Origin: Paraglaciecola sp.
GTDB lineage: Bacteria; Pseudomonadota; Gammaproteobacteria; Enterobacterales; Alteromonadaceae
Length of the DNA stretch: 64,000 nucleotides
Assembly (NCBI GenBank): GCA_009993955.1
Contig: JAACSL010000017.1
Coordinates: 1 to 64,000, forward strand
Direction of reading: 5' to 3'
Shown: one piece after another, positions 28,251 through 38,266 of the stretch
Position numbering within the stretch: position 1 is the stretch's first letter
Layout of the letters: every line of letters begins with the position of its first letter
The notes under the pieces: model-generated
The model's database searches: none
The model's input: the letters and a program-made list of their open reading frames with translations, nothing else
Told to the model about the DNA's origin: nothing
Translations under genes and position numbers: made by a program

Positions 28251-28958
28251 ATGGCAGGATTTAATAAAGTAGTAGGCAGTTATGCAGAGGCCTTAGACGG
28301 TCTTAGCGATAACATGACCGTCATTTCTGGCGGTTTTGGATTATGTGGTATCGCTGAAGGCTTAATTGCGCAAATACAGCGCATGGGTACAACAGGTTTA
28401 ACCGTGGTATCAAATAATTGTGGGGTAGATGGTTTTGGTTTAGGGCTGTTGCTCGAGAAAAAACAAATTAAAAAAATGATTTCTTCATACGTGGGCGAAA
28501 ACGCTCTGTTTGAGCAACAACTGCTTAGCGGTGAATTAGAGGTTGAACTCACCCCACAAGGCACATTAGCGGAACGTTTGCGCGCTGGTGGCGCTGGTAT
28601 TCCCGCCTTTTTTACCGCTACTGGCGTAGGCACACCTGTTGCCGAAGGCAAGGAGGTGCGTGAATTTTCAGGTCGCCAGTATCTCATGGAGCGCGCTATC
28701 ACCGGTGATTTTGCCATCGTCAAAGCCTGGAAGGCGGACAGATATGGCAACTGCATCTACCGACATACGGCACAAAACTTCAACCCCATGGCGGCGACTG
28801 CTGGGAAAATAACGGTGCTTGAAGTGGAGGAATTAGTTGAACCGGGTGAACTTGAGCCGAGCAGCATTCACACCCCAGGCATTTATGTCAATCGAGTGAT
28901 TGTGGGTAAATTTGAAAAACGGATTGAACGTAAAGTTCTCTCAACGGCAAAGGTATAG
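28251..28958 (+). CDS. scoA: 3-oxoacid CoA-transferase subunit A
   Basis: 235 residues of the CoA-transferase family I alpha subunit, with the CoA-binding glycine-rich stretch [13 protein letters not shown] (about 26-38) and [15 protein letters not shown]. With subunit B it moves CoA between succinyl-CoA (or acetyl-CoA) and acetoacetate or a similar keto acid. Nine bases separate it from subunit B. Could equally be named atoD or lpsI; the exact CoA donor cannot be read. Preceded by a Gly-rich-protein-like ATG with TTTTTTGAGGAAC as binding site. Confidence 0.85.
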   Translation: MAGFNKVVGSYAEALDGLSDNMTVISGGFGLCGIAEGLIAQIQRMGTTGLTVVSNNCGVDGFGLGLLLEKKQIKKMISSYVGENALFEQQLLSGELEVELTPQGTLAERLRAGGAGIPAFFTATGVGTPVAEGKEVREFSGRQYLMERAITGDFAIVKAWKADRYGNCIYRHTAQNFNPMAATAGKITVLEVEELVEPGELEPSSIHTPGIYVNRVIVGKFEKRIERKVLSTAKV

Positions 28959-28966
28959 GCATCGCT

Positions 28967-29623
28967 ATGGCATTAAATCGTGAACAAATCGCAAAACGGG
29001 TCGCCCAGGAATTTTATGATGGCGCTTATATAAATCTTGGTATTGGGATCCCGACGCTGGCGGCTAATTATGTTCCTAAAAATATGGAAGTCATGCTCCA
29101 GTCTGAAAATGGTTTATTGGGCATGGGACCCTACCCCACAGAAACACAGGTCGACGCCGACATGATCAATGCCGGTAAAGAAACTGTCACAGCGGCAACA
29201 GGCGCGTCGATTTTTTCCTCAGCCGAAAGCTTTGCCATGATCCGTGGTGGGCACGTTGATTTGACTGTGTTGGGGGCATTCGAAGTAGATATACACGGCA
29301 ATATTGCCTCTTGGATGATCCCTGGAAAATTAATAAAGGGTATGGGCGGCGCAATGGACTTGGTGGCTGGGGCGCGCAACATTATTGTCACCATGACCCA
29401 TGCAGATAAACACGGCAATTCCAAGTTGCTTTCAGACTGCACATTGCCGTTAACCGGGGTGAACTGTATCAATAAGATCATCACCGACTTGGCGGTATTA
29501 GAGGTAAAAGAAGGGGCCTTTCATTTGTTAGAGCGAGCCCCCGGCGTCAGTACTGAAGAGATTATTAGCAAAACAGCTGGCAAGTTAATTGTCACTGCCA
29601 ACGTGCCAGAGATGCAAGTGTAA
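28967..29623 (+). CDS. scoB: 3-oxoacid CoA-transferase subunit B
   Basis: 218 residues, beta subunit. The catalytic glutamate that forms the gamma-glutamyl-CoA thioester is E47 in QSENGLLGMG; INLGIGIPTLAANY precedes it. The phrase ALMGAFEVDIHGN-like region (GAFEVDIHGNIASWMIPGK) and GGAMDLVAGA are typical. It completes the enzyme with the preceding gene. A DEAD-box helicase gene follows 67 bases later, probably with its own start signals. Confidence 0.87.
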   Translation: MALNREQIAKRVAQEFYDGAYINLGIGIPTLAANYVPKNMEVMLQSENGLLGMGPYPTETQVDADMINAGKETVTAATGASIFSSAESFAMIRGGHVDLTVLGAFEVDIHGNIASWMIPGKLIKGMGGAMDLVAGARNIIVTMTHADKHGNSKLLSDCTLPLTGVNCINKIITDLAVLEVKEGAFHLLERAPGVSTEEIISKTAGKLIVTANVPEMQV

Positions 29624-29690
29624 AATTAAATGCCACGAAATACCCAGAGCTAGGTATAATTCGGACATTGCGTATTTTGAGACAGCTATT

Positions 29691-31025
29691 TTGCAATTTT
29701 CTGACTTACCGCTTCACCATGCTTTACACAAGGCGCTGGATCTCAAGGGTTTAACCACACCTACTGAGATCCAGCAATTAGCCATCCCTTATGCCCTACT
29801 TGGACGTGATCTTATCGCGTCATCTAAAACCGGCTCTGGCAAGACCTTGGCTTTTTTACTGCCTGCTGTACACCGAGTCCTCACACAAGCCCCCTTGAGC
29901 CGTCGCGATCCTCGGGTATTGATTTTGGCACCCACACGAGAACTGGCCAAACAAGTTTTTTTACAGCTGAAGGGTTTATTGGGGAAACAATCTTTGCGGG
30001 CTGCTTTGGTATTGGGTGGTGAAAATTTTAATGATCAAGTCAAAGCGTTGAAACACTATCCCCAGTTTATCGTAGGTACCGCTGGACGAGTGGCAGACCA
30101 TTTAGTCGATAAATCCCTGTACCTAAACGGTCTTGAACTGTTGATCTTAGATGAAGCCGATCGCATGTTAGATTTGGGGTTTGCACCTCAGTTAAAGCTT
30201 ATTGACAAAGCGGCTGATCATCGGAAACGTCAAACTATGATGTTTTCTGCCACTTTGGATAATGCCGAGCTACATTACCTGACTAAAAACCTCTTGAAAG
30301 CGCCACAACGCATCACTGTTGGTTCCGCCAGTGAAGAGCACGTCGACATCGAGCAACGTTTTATTTTGGCTGACAACGTGACCCACAAAGAAGCCTTGTT
30401 GACAAAAATTATGGCGGAAAAAAACTTTCGGCAAATCATCATATTTACGGCCACACGGGCGGATACCGAAAGATTATCCATCTTATTAAATGAGCAAGGC
30501 ATGCACAGTATTGCCTTAAGTGGCAAGCTCACTCAGGGACAACGCAGCAACATCATGAACGAATTTAGCCGCGGTCAACAGCATATACTGGTCACCACCG
30601 ACGTGGCCTCACGAGGTTTAGATTTGCTGAATGTGGCCTTGGTGATTAACTTCGATTTACCCAAGCTGGCCGATGAATACGTACACAGGGTTGGACGCAC
30701 GGGTCGCGCAGGCAATAAAGGCATGGCGGTATCATTAGTGGGACCAAAAGATTGGCCGAGTTATTTGTTGATTAAAGATTTCCTGCAACAACAGATTGAA
30801 TTCAGCGCCATCCCCGGTCTAAGCGCTAAGTTCAAAGGTCTACGCCCGCCCCGTCAAATTCAGGAAGCCCCAGTTGAGCAAAATGCCACTACCAAGCAAG
30901 TGACGACCACCCAAGTGAAACCTGCGCCCAAACGTGTCAATACTATGCAAGGTGTGGAAGCGGGTAATTTACCGCCAAAACGAAAACCCCGCGCTGCCAT
31001 CATGCCAGTGGACGAAGAAGAATAG
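29691..31025 (+). CDS. DEAD-box ATP-dependent RNA helicase
   Basis: About 444 residues. Start taken at TTG 29691 (reading LQFSDLPLHHALHKAL, the Q-motif region) because the upstream in-frame ATG at 29589 lies inside scoB. Motifs: Q motif TTPTEIQ, I ASSKTGSGKT, Ia PTREL, Ib GTAGR (usually TPGR), II DEAD, III SAT, V TTDVASRGLD, VI HRVGRTGRAG. A basic, low-complexity tail (about 370-444) follows. It unwinds RNA, likely in ribosome assembly or mRNA decay like SrmB/RhlE; the subfamily is not certain. A TATAAT box at 29655-29660 may belong to its own promoter. Confidence 0.9.
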   Translation: MQFSDLPLHHALHKALDLKGLTTPTEIQQLAIPYALLGRDLIASSKTGSGKTLAFLLPAVHRVLTQAPLSRRDPRVLILAPTRELAKQVFLQLKGLLGKQSLRAALVLGGENFNDQVKALKHYPQFIVGTAGRVADHLVDKSLYLNGLELLILDEADRMLDLGFAPQLKLIDKAADHRKRQTMMFSATLDNAELHYLTKNLLKAPQRITVGSASEEHVDIEQRFILADNVTHKEALLTKIMAEKNFRQIIIFTATRADTERLSILLNEQGMHSIALSGKLTQGQRSNIMNEFSRGQQHILVTTDVASRGLDLLNVALVINFDLPKLADEYVHRVGRTGRAGNKGMAVSLVGPKDWPSYLLIKDFLQQQIEFSAIPGLSAKFKGLRPPRQIQEAPVEQNATTKQVTTTQVKPAPKRVNTMQGVEAGNLPPKRKPRAAIMPVDEEE

Positions 31026-31026
31026 C

Positions 31027-31578
31027 TTAACGCCAATATTCAACAAATTCGTGCATAGCCCTCGCTGGTTTACTAACGGGGTCAGCGGCGGGGCTGCCCA
31101 TGTATAAAAAACCCACTATCTCATCTTGATCGGCCAGAGAAAACGCGTTTTTCACCACCGGGCTTTGACTGAAAAAGCCGGTGCGCCAAATACTCGCGTA
31201 GCCTTGATCATCCGCGGCTAATTGCATGGCATAGGCCGCACAAGATGCAGATGCTACCTGCTCTATCCACGGTACTTTTGGATGATCATGATAGTTCGCT
31301 ACTACCACAATGATCATGGGTGCACGTTGCGGCAACTGCGGGGCTCTGATTACTTCTTTTTCACTCAGGCCAGCGTCGATGGCCGCTTGTTCAAATAAAT
31401 CACCTAGACGAATTAAGCCCTCGCCTTCCACCACGATAAACTTCCAAGGGGTTAAATTACCGTGATCAGGAGCGCGCATTGCAGCATGTAATATGTTCTG
31501 CAAGGCTTCTTCATTTGGTGCGGGACTTTGCAGACGAGGTTGAGAACTGCGACTTAACAGTAATTCTAAAGTTTGCAT
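31027..31578 (-). CDS. NAD(P)H nitroreductase family protein, YdjA-like
   Basis: 183 residues from ATG 31578 (GGATAG ten bases upstream). FMN-dependent nitroreductase fold: RAPDHGNLTPWKFIVVEG near 38-55 is the hallmark of the short YdjA-type branch, with SCAAYAMQLAADDQGYASIWRTG near 115-135 and IVGFLYMG near 155. These are dimeric flavoenzymes that reduce quinones or nitro compounds; the natural substrate is unknown. The gene is convergent with the helicase, one base apart. Confidence 0.88.
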   Translation of the reverse strand: MQTLELLLSRSSQPRLQSPAPNEEALQNILHAAMRAPDHGNLTPWKFIVVEGEGLIRLGDLFEQAAIDAGLSEKEVIRAPQLPQRAPMIIVVVANYHDHPKVPWIEQVASASCAAYAMQLAADDQGYASIWRTGFFSQSPVVKNAFSLADQDEIVGFLYMGSPAADPVSKPARAMHEFVEYWR

Positions 31579-31762
31579 AACAGCCAATCTATCCGTTGCT
31601 CAATTCAGCGTTTAGTATGTCGATTTTATGAATAAGGGGCAAATCTAATCCCCCACTTTTACTTGGCAACCAATAGCTGTTAACTCATCAGATTGGCACT
31701 TTACTTGCTAAATTACCCGCTACAGACAGCAGCGAAATAGATAAGCAAATCAGGTCAGTGAG

Positions 31763-32356
31763 ATGAAAAAGTGTATTATTTTGTGCATTTGCAGTGTATT
31801 GCTCAGTGCTTGTGCAAGCTGGTTAGAGCCTGAAGCAAACAATCAAGCCCCAGTAGCAAGCAGAACAAGCATGGCACAACCTACAACGATGCACTATTAC
31901 GTGCAACGCTTAACCAGTCAGCTTTTGAACACGGCGGGTGCCATTGATTTGCGTAAGTCTGTGGCCGTTGGAACCATCTTGCCTATCGATTTACAAAGCG
32001 GCCAATCTTTGCCGGGTTTAGGGCAACAAATTCAGGAAAGTTTGATCACCCTATCCACTCAGGCTGGTTTGCGTGTACTCGAATATAAAACGATGCCAGC
32101 GATTAAAATGCATCAAGATCAAGACGTGATGTTAAGTCGGGATGTGGCGGCACTTAAGCAAACGATCAACCCAGAGTACTTTTTGACCGGCACATATAGT
32201 GAGCTCGAAAACAGTGTTTTGGTTAATCTACGCCTCATTTCTCTGGCTGACAATACGGTGGTTGCCGCCGCCAGTGACTACATTCCGGCCAATGCAATGT
32301 GGAGTGATACCAAAGTTTCCATGAAAAATTCACAGATTTATCGGGGCAGCAATTAA
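31763..32356 (+). CDS. FlgO-like outer-membrane lipoprotein
   Basis: 197 residues with a lipoprotein signal (lipobox LSAC at about 14-17). The rest matches the FlgO fold: a conserved helix (MHYYVQRLTSQLL), a strand AVGTILPID, then SLPGLGQQIQESLITLSTQAGLRVLEYK, and a C-terminal strand set ending in SDTKVSMKNSQIYRG. In Vibrio, FlgO is an outer-membrane protein needed for motility and encoded beside flagellar genes. Here it lies alone between a nitroreductase and miaE, so a flagellar role is doubtful. Convergent with miaE, one base apart. Confidence 0.78.
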   Translation: MKKCIILCICSVLLSACASWLEPEANNQAPVASRTSMAQPTTMHYYVQRLTSQLLNTAGAIDLRKSVAVGTILPIDLQSGQSLPGLGQQIQESLITLSTQAGLRVLEYKTMPAIKMHQDQDVMLSRDVAALKQTINPEYFLTGTYSELENSVLVNLRLISLADNTVVAAASDYIPANAMWSDTKVSMKNSQIYRGSN

Positions 32357-32357
32357 C

Positions 32358-33149
32358 CTAAGCGACCACGTCAGTTTCCAACTGCACCACTCGCTCAACC
32401 GGCATTCCGCTATGAAAGCGAAAATGCGGGTCATCGGCGTGAATAAGTGTCGCCTCTTGCTGTCTAAAAAAACCAATTCTATCGTCAATATTATGCTGAG
32501 CGATGCGCTGAGCTAAGCCCAAATAATCTTCAAAATGACGTGCCTCCGAGCGCAACAAGGACACGTAAAAACTGCTTAATTGCGTATCAAGATGAGGCGC
32601 TAATTTGGCGAACCTCTCGCAGGAACGCGCTTCGATAAACGCGCCACAGATTAGTTTGTCGATTAAGGTAGCAGGTTCATGGGTGCGCACGTGTTTCATC
32701 AACCCACGGGCATAACCCGATGCAGTGACGTTGGCATATTCGACTCCGCGGCTGTGCATGATCTCCAGCACTTGAGCAAAATGATGCAGTTCTTCCTTAA
32801 TCAACAACACCATTTTATCCACTAATTCATCGCCAAAAACAAAATCCGATTTACTAATTAGTTTCTTAGACAAGGCGGCATGTTGACTGAAATCTCCATT
32901 TCCAACTTTACGATATACGTAGTCTTCGTATGGTTTAAGCCACGTTAATAACGCTTCCCCACTCTCCTTGTCTACAGCATATTTGCGGATCAACCACATG
33001 GCTGTTTGGGCAGCTTTAAGCTCACAATTGGCATGATCAATCAGCAGCATCGCCGCATTTTTAGGTTTGATAGCCTCCTCTATCCAAGCGTCTGGGCTTG
33101 GGCAAAGTAAGAATGTGTTAATAGGTTGGAGCAGTGCTGCAATATTCAT
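32358..33149 (-). CDS. miaE: tRNA-(ms2io6A37) hydroxylase
   Basis: 263 residues of the MiaE carboxylate-bridged di-iron family, which hydroxylates the isopentenyl group of ms2i6A at position 37 of tRNAs reading UNN codons. Iron-ligand motifs: LLIDHANCELKAA (about 36-48), KEELHHF (about 117), FIEARSCERF (about 173) and SEARHFEDY (about 198). Complete and standard length. Its expression is isolated from neighbours; the 370-base gap upstream would carry the promoter. Confidence 0.93.
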   Translation of the reverse strand: MNIAALLQPINTFLLCPSPDAWIEEAIKPKNAAMLLIDHANCELKAAQTAMWLIRKYAVDKESGEALLTWLKPYEDYVYRKVGNGDFSQHAALSKKLISKSDFVFGDELVDKMVLLIKEELHHFAQVLEIMHSRGVEYANVTASGYARGLMKHVRTHEPATLIDKLICGAFIEARSCERFAKLAPHLDTQLSSFYVSLLRSEARHFEDYLGLAQRIAQHNIDDRIGFFRQQEATLIHADDPHFRFHSGMPVERVVQLETDVVA

Positions 33150-33519
33150 AGATTGATTGTCTATTAAAAATAGTATTCACATGCCTTCATTTCTGAGCAC
33201 TGAATAATCTTGGGTTTGAGCTTTAACCGTTATGGGCCTCACTGATTAAATAGTGAGTTTCATACTGCGTTTATGATAACAGAAATACCATGCCAACTTC
33301 ACTGTCTTACTACCTACGTTCATGTCTATGGTTTATCTAAGGCTAAACCGCCAACAACAACCAAAAAGCTGAGGTTTGTTGATTAATTGCATACATTTTG
33401 AACATAAGTATTGACTGCATTAATCAGGTAAAAGAGACTAGCGTTAACAACTTGTTAATTATTTGTAAGTCTTTGGTTTGTCATAACTAATACGAATAAA
33501 AGCCGAAGGAGGCGCTGAA
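33150..33519. other. Gene-free divergent interval upstream of miaE and the Yip1 gene
   Basis: 370 bases, AT-rich. It has a hairpin CTCACT-N8-AGTGAG (33238-33257) and the perfect palindrome TTAACAA-C-TTGTTAA (33444-33458) about 60 bases before the Yip1 ATG. TTGACT at 33411 could be a -35 but has no good -10. No ORF of note. Confidence 0.45.
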
Positions 33520-34119
33520 ATGATACTGAATCACCTATGGGGTTTATATACCCACCCCAAAGAAGAGTGGCATAGCATTGATCGCAAGCATGAGAGTTAC
33601 TTTTACAGCTTGAGTCATATCGCGATTGTGTCACTTATTCCGTCTATTGTGAGTTACTATGCTGCTGCCCATCTTGGCTGGAGCATCGGGGTTGGTGACA
33701 TTATTAAGCTGACTAAAGGCAGTGCCATGCTGATGAGCATTGGTATGTACTTTGGCTTAATGACCGGCGTGGTTGCCTTAGCGATTTTAATCCATGAACT
33801 GGCCAAAGCATTTGATGCCAGCCCTACCTATACACAATCTCTCGAATTAGCGGCTTACACTGCAACGCCACTTTTCATGGTGGGATTTGCTTGTTTTTAT
33901 CCCGTCTTGTGGTTTGTGATGTTAGTCGGTTTGGTTGGCTTAACCTACTCGGTATATTTACTTTACTCTGGCACCCCGATATTGATGCATATTCCCGAAG
34001 AAAAAGGCTTTATCTATGCCAGTTCGGTGGTGACTTGCGGTTTGGTGCTTTTGGCCATTTTGATGGCAGCCGCTGTCATCCTCATTAGCTCAGGTCTTGG
34101 CCCAGTGTATACTCACTAG
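33520..34119 (+). CDS. Yip1-family integral membrane protein
   Basis: 199 residues with five TM helices; the N-terminal segment LWGLYTHPKEEWHSI is the pre-helix signature of bacterial Yip1 (PF04893) proteins, and SLELAAYTATPLFMVG is the core motif. A strong binding site (AAGGAGG eight bases upstream) precedes the ATG. Bacterial Yip1 proteins are mostly uncharacterised membrane proteins; a role in envelope maintenance or transport is possible. A single gene with terminator, convergent with purF. Confidence 0.88.
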   Translation: MILNHLWGLYTHPKEEWHSIDRKHESYFYSLSHIAIVSLIPSIVSYYAAAHLGWSIGVGDIIKLTKGSAMLMSIGMYFGLMTGVVALAILIHELAKAFDASPTYTQSLELAAYTATPLFMVGFACFYPVLWFVMLVGLVGLTYSVYLLYSGTPILMHIPEEKGFIYASSVVTCGLVLLAILMAAAVILISSGLGPVYTH

Positions 34120-34133
34120 CTTACAAGGATCAC

Positions 34134-34171
34134 AAAAAAAAGCCAGGTCACTCGGGTGACTGGCCTTTTTT
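34134..34171. terminator. Bidirectional terminator between the Yip1 gene and purF
   Basis: GCCAGGTCAC (34142-34151) and GTGACTGGC pair across the loop TCGG with one bulge, preceded by seven A and followed by six T. Located between convergent stops. Confidence 0.82.
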
Positions 34172-34187
34172 AATGCTTATAACGAAA

Positions 34188-35705
34188 TTAGTTACTCGAC
34201 AAATTATGCATTTCAAGATTACTCAATTCCGTCTGTATACCTGAAGTTTTTGCCCCCTCATTGCGCATGCTGTCAATGCGCTCCAAATATGCTTGGTTTA
34301 TATCACCAGTAATGTAGTTACCATCAAATACTGAGGTTTCAAAACGGGTAATGGCAGGATTAAGTTCACGCACCGCCTCAATCAAATCGCTGATATCTTG
34401 AAATATCAGACCGTCTGCTCGAATTAACTCACTCACTTCATCAATTTCACGTCCGTAGGCTATCAATTCATTAGCTGAGGGCATATCAATGCCATACACA
34501 TTGGGGAAGCGAATTTCTGGTGCGGCTGACGCGAAATATACTTTTTTCGCTCCTGATTCCCTTGCCATCTCAATGATTTGCTCAGAAGTGGTACCTCTTA
34601 CAATCGAATCATCCACTAGCAAAACACTTTTATCTTTGAATTCCGATGGAATAGCGTTCAGTTTGCGCCGCACTGACTTACGTCTTTGGGTTTGACCTGG
34701 CATGATAAAGGTACGGCCAATATAGCGATTTTTAACAAAACCCTGACGGTAAGGTTTATTTAATTCAATGGCAATCTGCAGTGCCACGTCAGTTGAGGTC
34801 TCAGGAATAGGAATAACCACATCAATTTCAATATCTGCCCATTCGCGCGCAATTTTTTTGCCTAGTTTTCGCCCCATATTGACCCGCGAGGCATACACTG
34901 AGATACCATCTATGAAGGAGTCTGGGCGAGCAAAATACACAAACTCAAAGATACACGGTGCATTGACTGGATTGTGCGCACACTGTTGGGTGTGAAGTTC
35001 ACCGGACTCTGTCACGTATATGGCCTCACCGGGCGCTACATCACGAATAAAGGTAAAACCGACGGCATCCAAGGCCACGCTCTCTGAGGCAACCATGTAT
35101 TCGTCACCAAACTCTGTTTTGCGCTTACCCAAGGCAAGCGGACGAATACCAAAAGGATCACGAAAAGCCAACATACCATTGCCAATAATGGCCGCGACGA
35201 CAGCATAAGCACCACGAATTTTTTTATGCACCGCAGCCACTGCGGTGAATACTTCTTCTGGGCTAAGCACCATGCCGCTGGTACGTTGCAGTTCATGGGC
35301 GATGATATTGAGTAGGAGTTCAGAATCAGACGTGGTATTGATGTGACGTCTGGCATTTTTAGTGACCTCTTCATGCAACTCTTGGGCATTGGTCAAATTA
35401 CCATTATGCGCAAAGGCAATACCAAAAGGAGAGTTAACATAAAACGGTTGTGCTTCGGCTGAGCTAGAACTACCGGCCGTGGGATAACGTGCGTGGCCAA
35501 TACCTAATTGTCCGGTAAGTCTGAGCATATGACGTGTATGAAATACATCCCTGACTAAACCGTTGTCTTTGCGTAAATTAAATACCCCTTTGTCAACCGT
35601 AACAATGCCAGCAGCATCCTGACCTCTATGTTGTAAAACAGTTAATGCATCGTACAACGCTTGATTAACTGGGCTCTTTCCAACAATTCCGACAATACCG
35701 CACAT
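34188..35705 (-). CDS. purF: Amidophosphoribosyltransferase
   Basis: First step of purine synthesis: transfers ammonia from glutamine to PRPP. 505 residues from the ATG giving MCGIVGIVG, so Cys2 becomes the N-terminal nucleophile of the glutaminase domain after Met removal. AAGG nine bases upstream supports it. The C-terminal phosphoribosyltransferase domain has [13 protein letters not shown] (about 360). The iron-sulfur cysteines of the Bacillus type are absent, as in E. coli. Last gene of the truA-to-purF operon, 14 bases after cvpA. Confidence 0.96.
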   Translation of the reverse strand: MCGIVGIVGKSPVNQALYDALTVLQHRGQDAAGIVTVDKGVFNLRKDNGLVRDVFHTRHMLRLTGQLGIGHARYPTAGSSSSAEAQPFYVNSPFGIAFAHNGNLTNAQELHEEVTKNARRHINTTSDSELLLNIIAHELQRTSGMVLSPEEVFTAVAAVHKKIRGAYAVVAAIIGNGMLAFRDPFGIRPLALGKRKTEFGDEYMVASESVALDAVGFTFIRDVAPGEAIYVTESGELHTQQCAHNPVNAPCIFEFVYFARPDSFIDGISVYASRVNMGRKLGKKIAREWADIEIDVVIPIPETSTDVALQIAIELNKPYRQGFVKNRYIGRTFIMPGQTQRRKSVRRKLNAIPSEFKDKSVLLVDDSIVRGTTSEQIIEMARESGAKKVYFASAAPEIRFPNVYGIDMPSANELIAYGREIDEVSELIRADGLIFQDISDLIEAVRELNPAITRFETSVFDGNYITGDINQAYLERIDSMRNEGAKTSGIQTELSNLEMHNLSSN

Positions 35706-35719
35706 CTTAGTTACCTTTT

Positions 35720-36217
35720 TTAAATGGGTTTGATAAAGCTTGAGTTGCCTTGCAAATACTCGAAAAACCACTCAATGATCACACGAAATTCTGGAATAAG
35801 CAGCGATGTTTGCCACCAATCAGCGCTCGCTGATGGGGTAAAAGAATCCATAAAAAATAGCATTGCACTCACAATTAACACACCACGTAAAATCCCAAAC
35901 ACCGCCCCTAATGCTCTATCGGTGCCACTTAAGCCAGTAAATTCAACGAGTTGCGCGATGAGATAGTTTATTAATCCACCTAAAATCAAGGTAGCAACAA
36001 ACAGAATCGCTATGGCAACGCCATTGCGGATCATCGGATCGGAAAAGTTAGTGAGATGCAGGGCAAGGTCTGAGTAAAACTGGCTAGCAATAAAAAATGC
36101 GCTGAACCAAATGCCCAACGATATTGCTTCTTTGATAAATCCACGGATTAAGCTGATGACCGTGGAGAGTAAAATCACGCCAATAATGGCGTAGTCGATC
36201 CAATTCAAAAGATTCAT
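35720..36217 (-). CDS. cvpA: CvpA family membrane protein
   Basis: 165 residues from ATG 36217 (MNLLNWIDY), four TM helices, with the motif [20 protein letters not shown] near 26-45 and [33 protein letters not shown] near 85. CvpA is needed for colicin V production in E. coli and for bile salt tolerance; its molecular role is not settled. Its position directly before purF is the conserved gammaproteobacterial order. Confidence 0.93.
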   Translation of the reverse strand: MNLLNWIDYAIIGVILLSTVISLIRGFIKEAISLGIWFSAFFIASQFYSDLALHLTNFSDPMIRNGVAIAILFVATLILGGLINYLIAQLVEFTGLSGTDRALGAVFGILRGVLIVSAMLFFMDSFTPSASADWWQTSLLIPEFRVIIEWFFEYLQGNSSFIKPI

Positions 36218-36363
36218 CAAACAAGGCCACGTAAGGACTGGCTGTTCATGATAGCTCACTTGCAACAGGTTGAAACCGCGCGCATTCTATCAAATGGAAT
36301 AGGCAAAATCTTGCAAAATTTTGCAACAATGTTAACGCGAGAGAATATCGCCGAGCCCAACAT

Positions 36364-36990
36364 CTATTGCACAGTGAATGGCGTGATACGTCCTTGCAAA
36401 TTGGTGATTTCTTTGAGGTGCGATAAGGCTTTTTCTAACTTTTCTTTTTGTAGATCTGGGCCAACAAACACTTTGGTTAACTGACCAGCATTAGTTTGTA
36501 CTGGACGACTGAATGCACGATAGCCACTCTTCTCCAGCACGGTCAGCAATTCCCGTACATTTTTCTGATGCTTAAAACTGCCAAGTTGCACCACCCACCC
36601 AGCATTTAGCTGCAGTTTTTCTTGCTCACTCGCAATCACGGTGCCTTGGGCAAGGGAATTTTTTTGCGATTCATCGTTCTCTGCAACGTTTTCGGCCGGG
36701 CCTTGCTCAACCTGTATGTCTGGATTTGCCGCCAGTTGCTGTTGAGTATCAACCTCATCTTGTGCCGTTTCATCAACAATTTCTACTCGACGAGTCGCCG
36801 ATTGCTGATTCTTTTCCACATCAAATGCCTCAGGCATGACTACTTTGGGCATGGCCGGTTTAGGGGGCAATTCAACAAATAGCGCTGGCTTAGATTCTTT
36901 TTTACCATCTAATAAATCCGGTAAAAAAATGACAGCTAGCGCCACAAGTATCACGGTACCAACGAGTCGATTTTGTAATGCTGATGACAC
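36364..36990 (-). CDS. dedD: DedD-like SPOR-domain cell-division protein
   Basis: 208 residues: one N-terminal TM helix (about 8-26), a variable charged linker (about 30-125), and a C-terminal SPOR domain (about 130-205; GWVVQLGSF ... VFVGP) that binds denuded septal peptidoglycan. DedD assists FtsN-type activation of constriction. It follows folC by one base and precedes cvpA by about 145, the standard order. Confidence 0.92.
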   Translation of the reverse strand: MSSALQNRLVGTVILVALAVIFLPDLLDGKKESKPALFVELPPKPAMPKVVMPEAFDVEKNQQSATRRVEIVDETAQDEVDTQQQLAANPDIQVEQGPAENVAENDESQKNSLAQGTVIASEQEKLQLNAGWVVQLGSFKHQKNVRELLTVLEKSGYRAFSRPVQTNAGQLTKVFVGPDLQKEKLEKALSHLKEITNLQGRITPFTVQ

Positions 36991-36991
36991 T

Positions 36992-38263
36992 TTATTTAAC
37001 CTCTTGCAACTGAAGTACCTCTGCTACGGTATAAAACGAACCCATTACAACAACCACATCATCAGGCTTAGCTTGCAGCAGCGCGGCATGATAAGCCTGA
37101 ACAACGGATTCAAATTCTAACACTGTTTCTGCATCTTTTAATACTTCAGCCAGTTGCTTAGCGCTTGCACCGCGTGGCACATCGAGATTAGCAACATACC
37201 AGTTGTCAACCAGTGTTAACATGGGTAACAAGGTATTTTGTATGTCTTTGTCCGCTAACATACCTGCAACCATGTGGATCCGTTGGCTGGGCATGGTGGC
37301 TAAATCTGCTGCCAATAATCTACCTGCTTGTGGATTATGGGCGACATCCAACATCACCAGCGGGTGGTGTTGAATAATCTGACGACGTCCAGGTAAACGG
37401 GTCAGCCTCAAGATTTCACTTAGCGAAGCATCTGACATATCAAGATTCAACAATCGCATAACAGCCAAGGCAGTCGACGCATTTTGCGCAGGAATTTTCG
37501 GCATCGGCAGAGGACCCGTGCGATGTGTGCGGTCAGACCAATAAAATTGGCCCCTGTCATTTGTATAATGAAAGGTACGACCTTGCCAATGTGCGTCTAC
37601 TGCCAGTGCATTACAAATATCTTGCAAGGGTTGAGGGGGCAATGGTTCGCCAATCACCACGGGAATGCTACGGCGCATAATGCCCGCTTTCTCCACTGCA
37701 ACGGCTTCGCGTGTATCCCCCAACCATTCTTGATGGTCGAGATCAATGCTGGTGATCACGGCGATCGTTGGATCAATAATGTTGACCGCGTCTAACCTAC
37801 CCCCTAAGCCTACTTCTAATACAATGACATCGACATCAGCTGAATCAATGAGCACTAAGGCTTGTAAGGTGCCAAACTCAAAATAAGTCAGAGGTACTGA
37901 TTGTCGGACTTGTTCAATCCTCAAAAATGCAGCGCAGTGCTGCTTTGCATCGACCATCTGCCCATTGATCCGCACTCGCTCTCGATAATCAAGAATATGC
38001 GGAGAACTGAAGACACCCACCGTTCGACCTTGCAATAACAAGGCTTGTTCAAGCATTGCACAGGTAGTGCCTTTGCCATTTGTACCCGCGACGGTAACGA
38101 TGGGTTTGTTTTGGAAATCGATGGCAAGTCGAGCCCAGACCTGACTGACACGATCTAAGCCCATGGCAATATTCTGGGGATGTATGGAGCTGAGATAATT
38201 CAGCCACTGAGGAAGAGACCACTGATCCTGCCCAGTGGTCGGTATTGCTTGTATTGTGGTCAT
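36992..38263 (-). CDS. folC: Bifunctional dihydrofolate/folylpolyglutamate synthase
   Basis: 423 residues. The Mur-ligase-like ATP loop GTNGKGTTCAMLEQALL (about 60), VLEVGLGGRLDAVNII (about 148) and the linker DLDHQEWLGDT are family hallmarks. The enzyme adds glutamates to dihydropteroate and folates. In the operon between accD and dedD with almost no spacing. Confidence 0.94.
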   Translation of the reverse strand: MTTIQAIPTTGQDQWSLPQWLNYLSSIHPQNIAMGLDRVSQVWARLAIDFQNKPIVTVAGTNGKGTTCAMLEQALLLQGRTVGVFSSPHILDYRERVRINGQMVDAKQHCAAFLRIEQVRQSVPLTYFEFGTLQALVLIDSADVDVIVLEVGLGGRLDAVNIIDPTIAVITSIDLDHQEWLGDTREAVAVEKAGIMRRSIPVVIGEPLPPQPLQDICNALAVDAHWQGRTFHYTNDRGQFYWSDRTHRTGPLPMPKIPAQNASTALAVMRLLNLDMSDASLSEILRLTRLPGRRQIIQHHPLVMLDVAHNPQAGRLLAADLATMPSQRIHMVAGMLADKDIQNTLLPMLTLVDNWYVANLDVPRGASAKQLAEVLKDAETVLEFESVVQAYHAALLQAKPDDVVVVMGSFYTVAEVLQLQEVK

Positions 38264-38266
38264 ATC

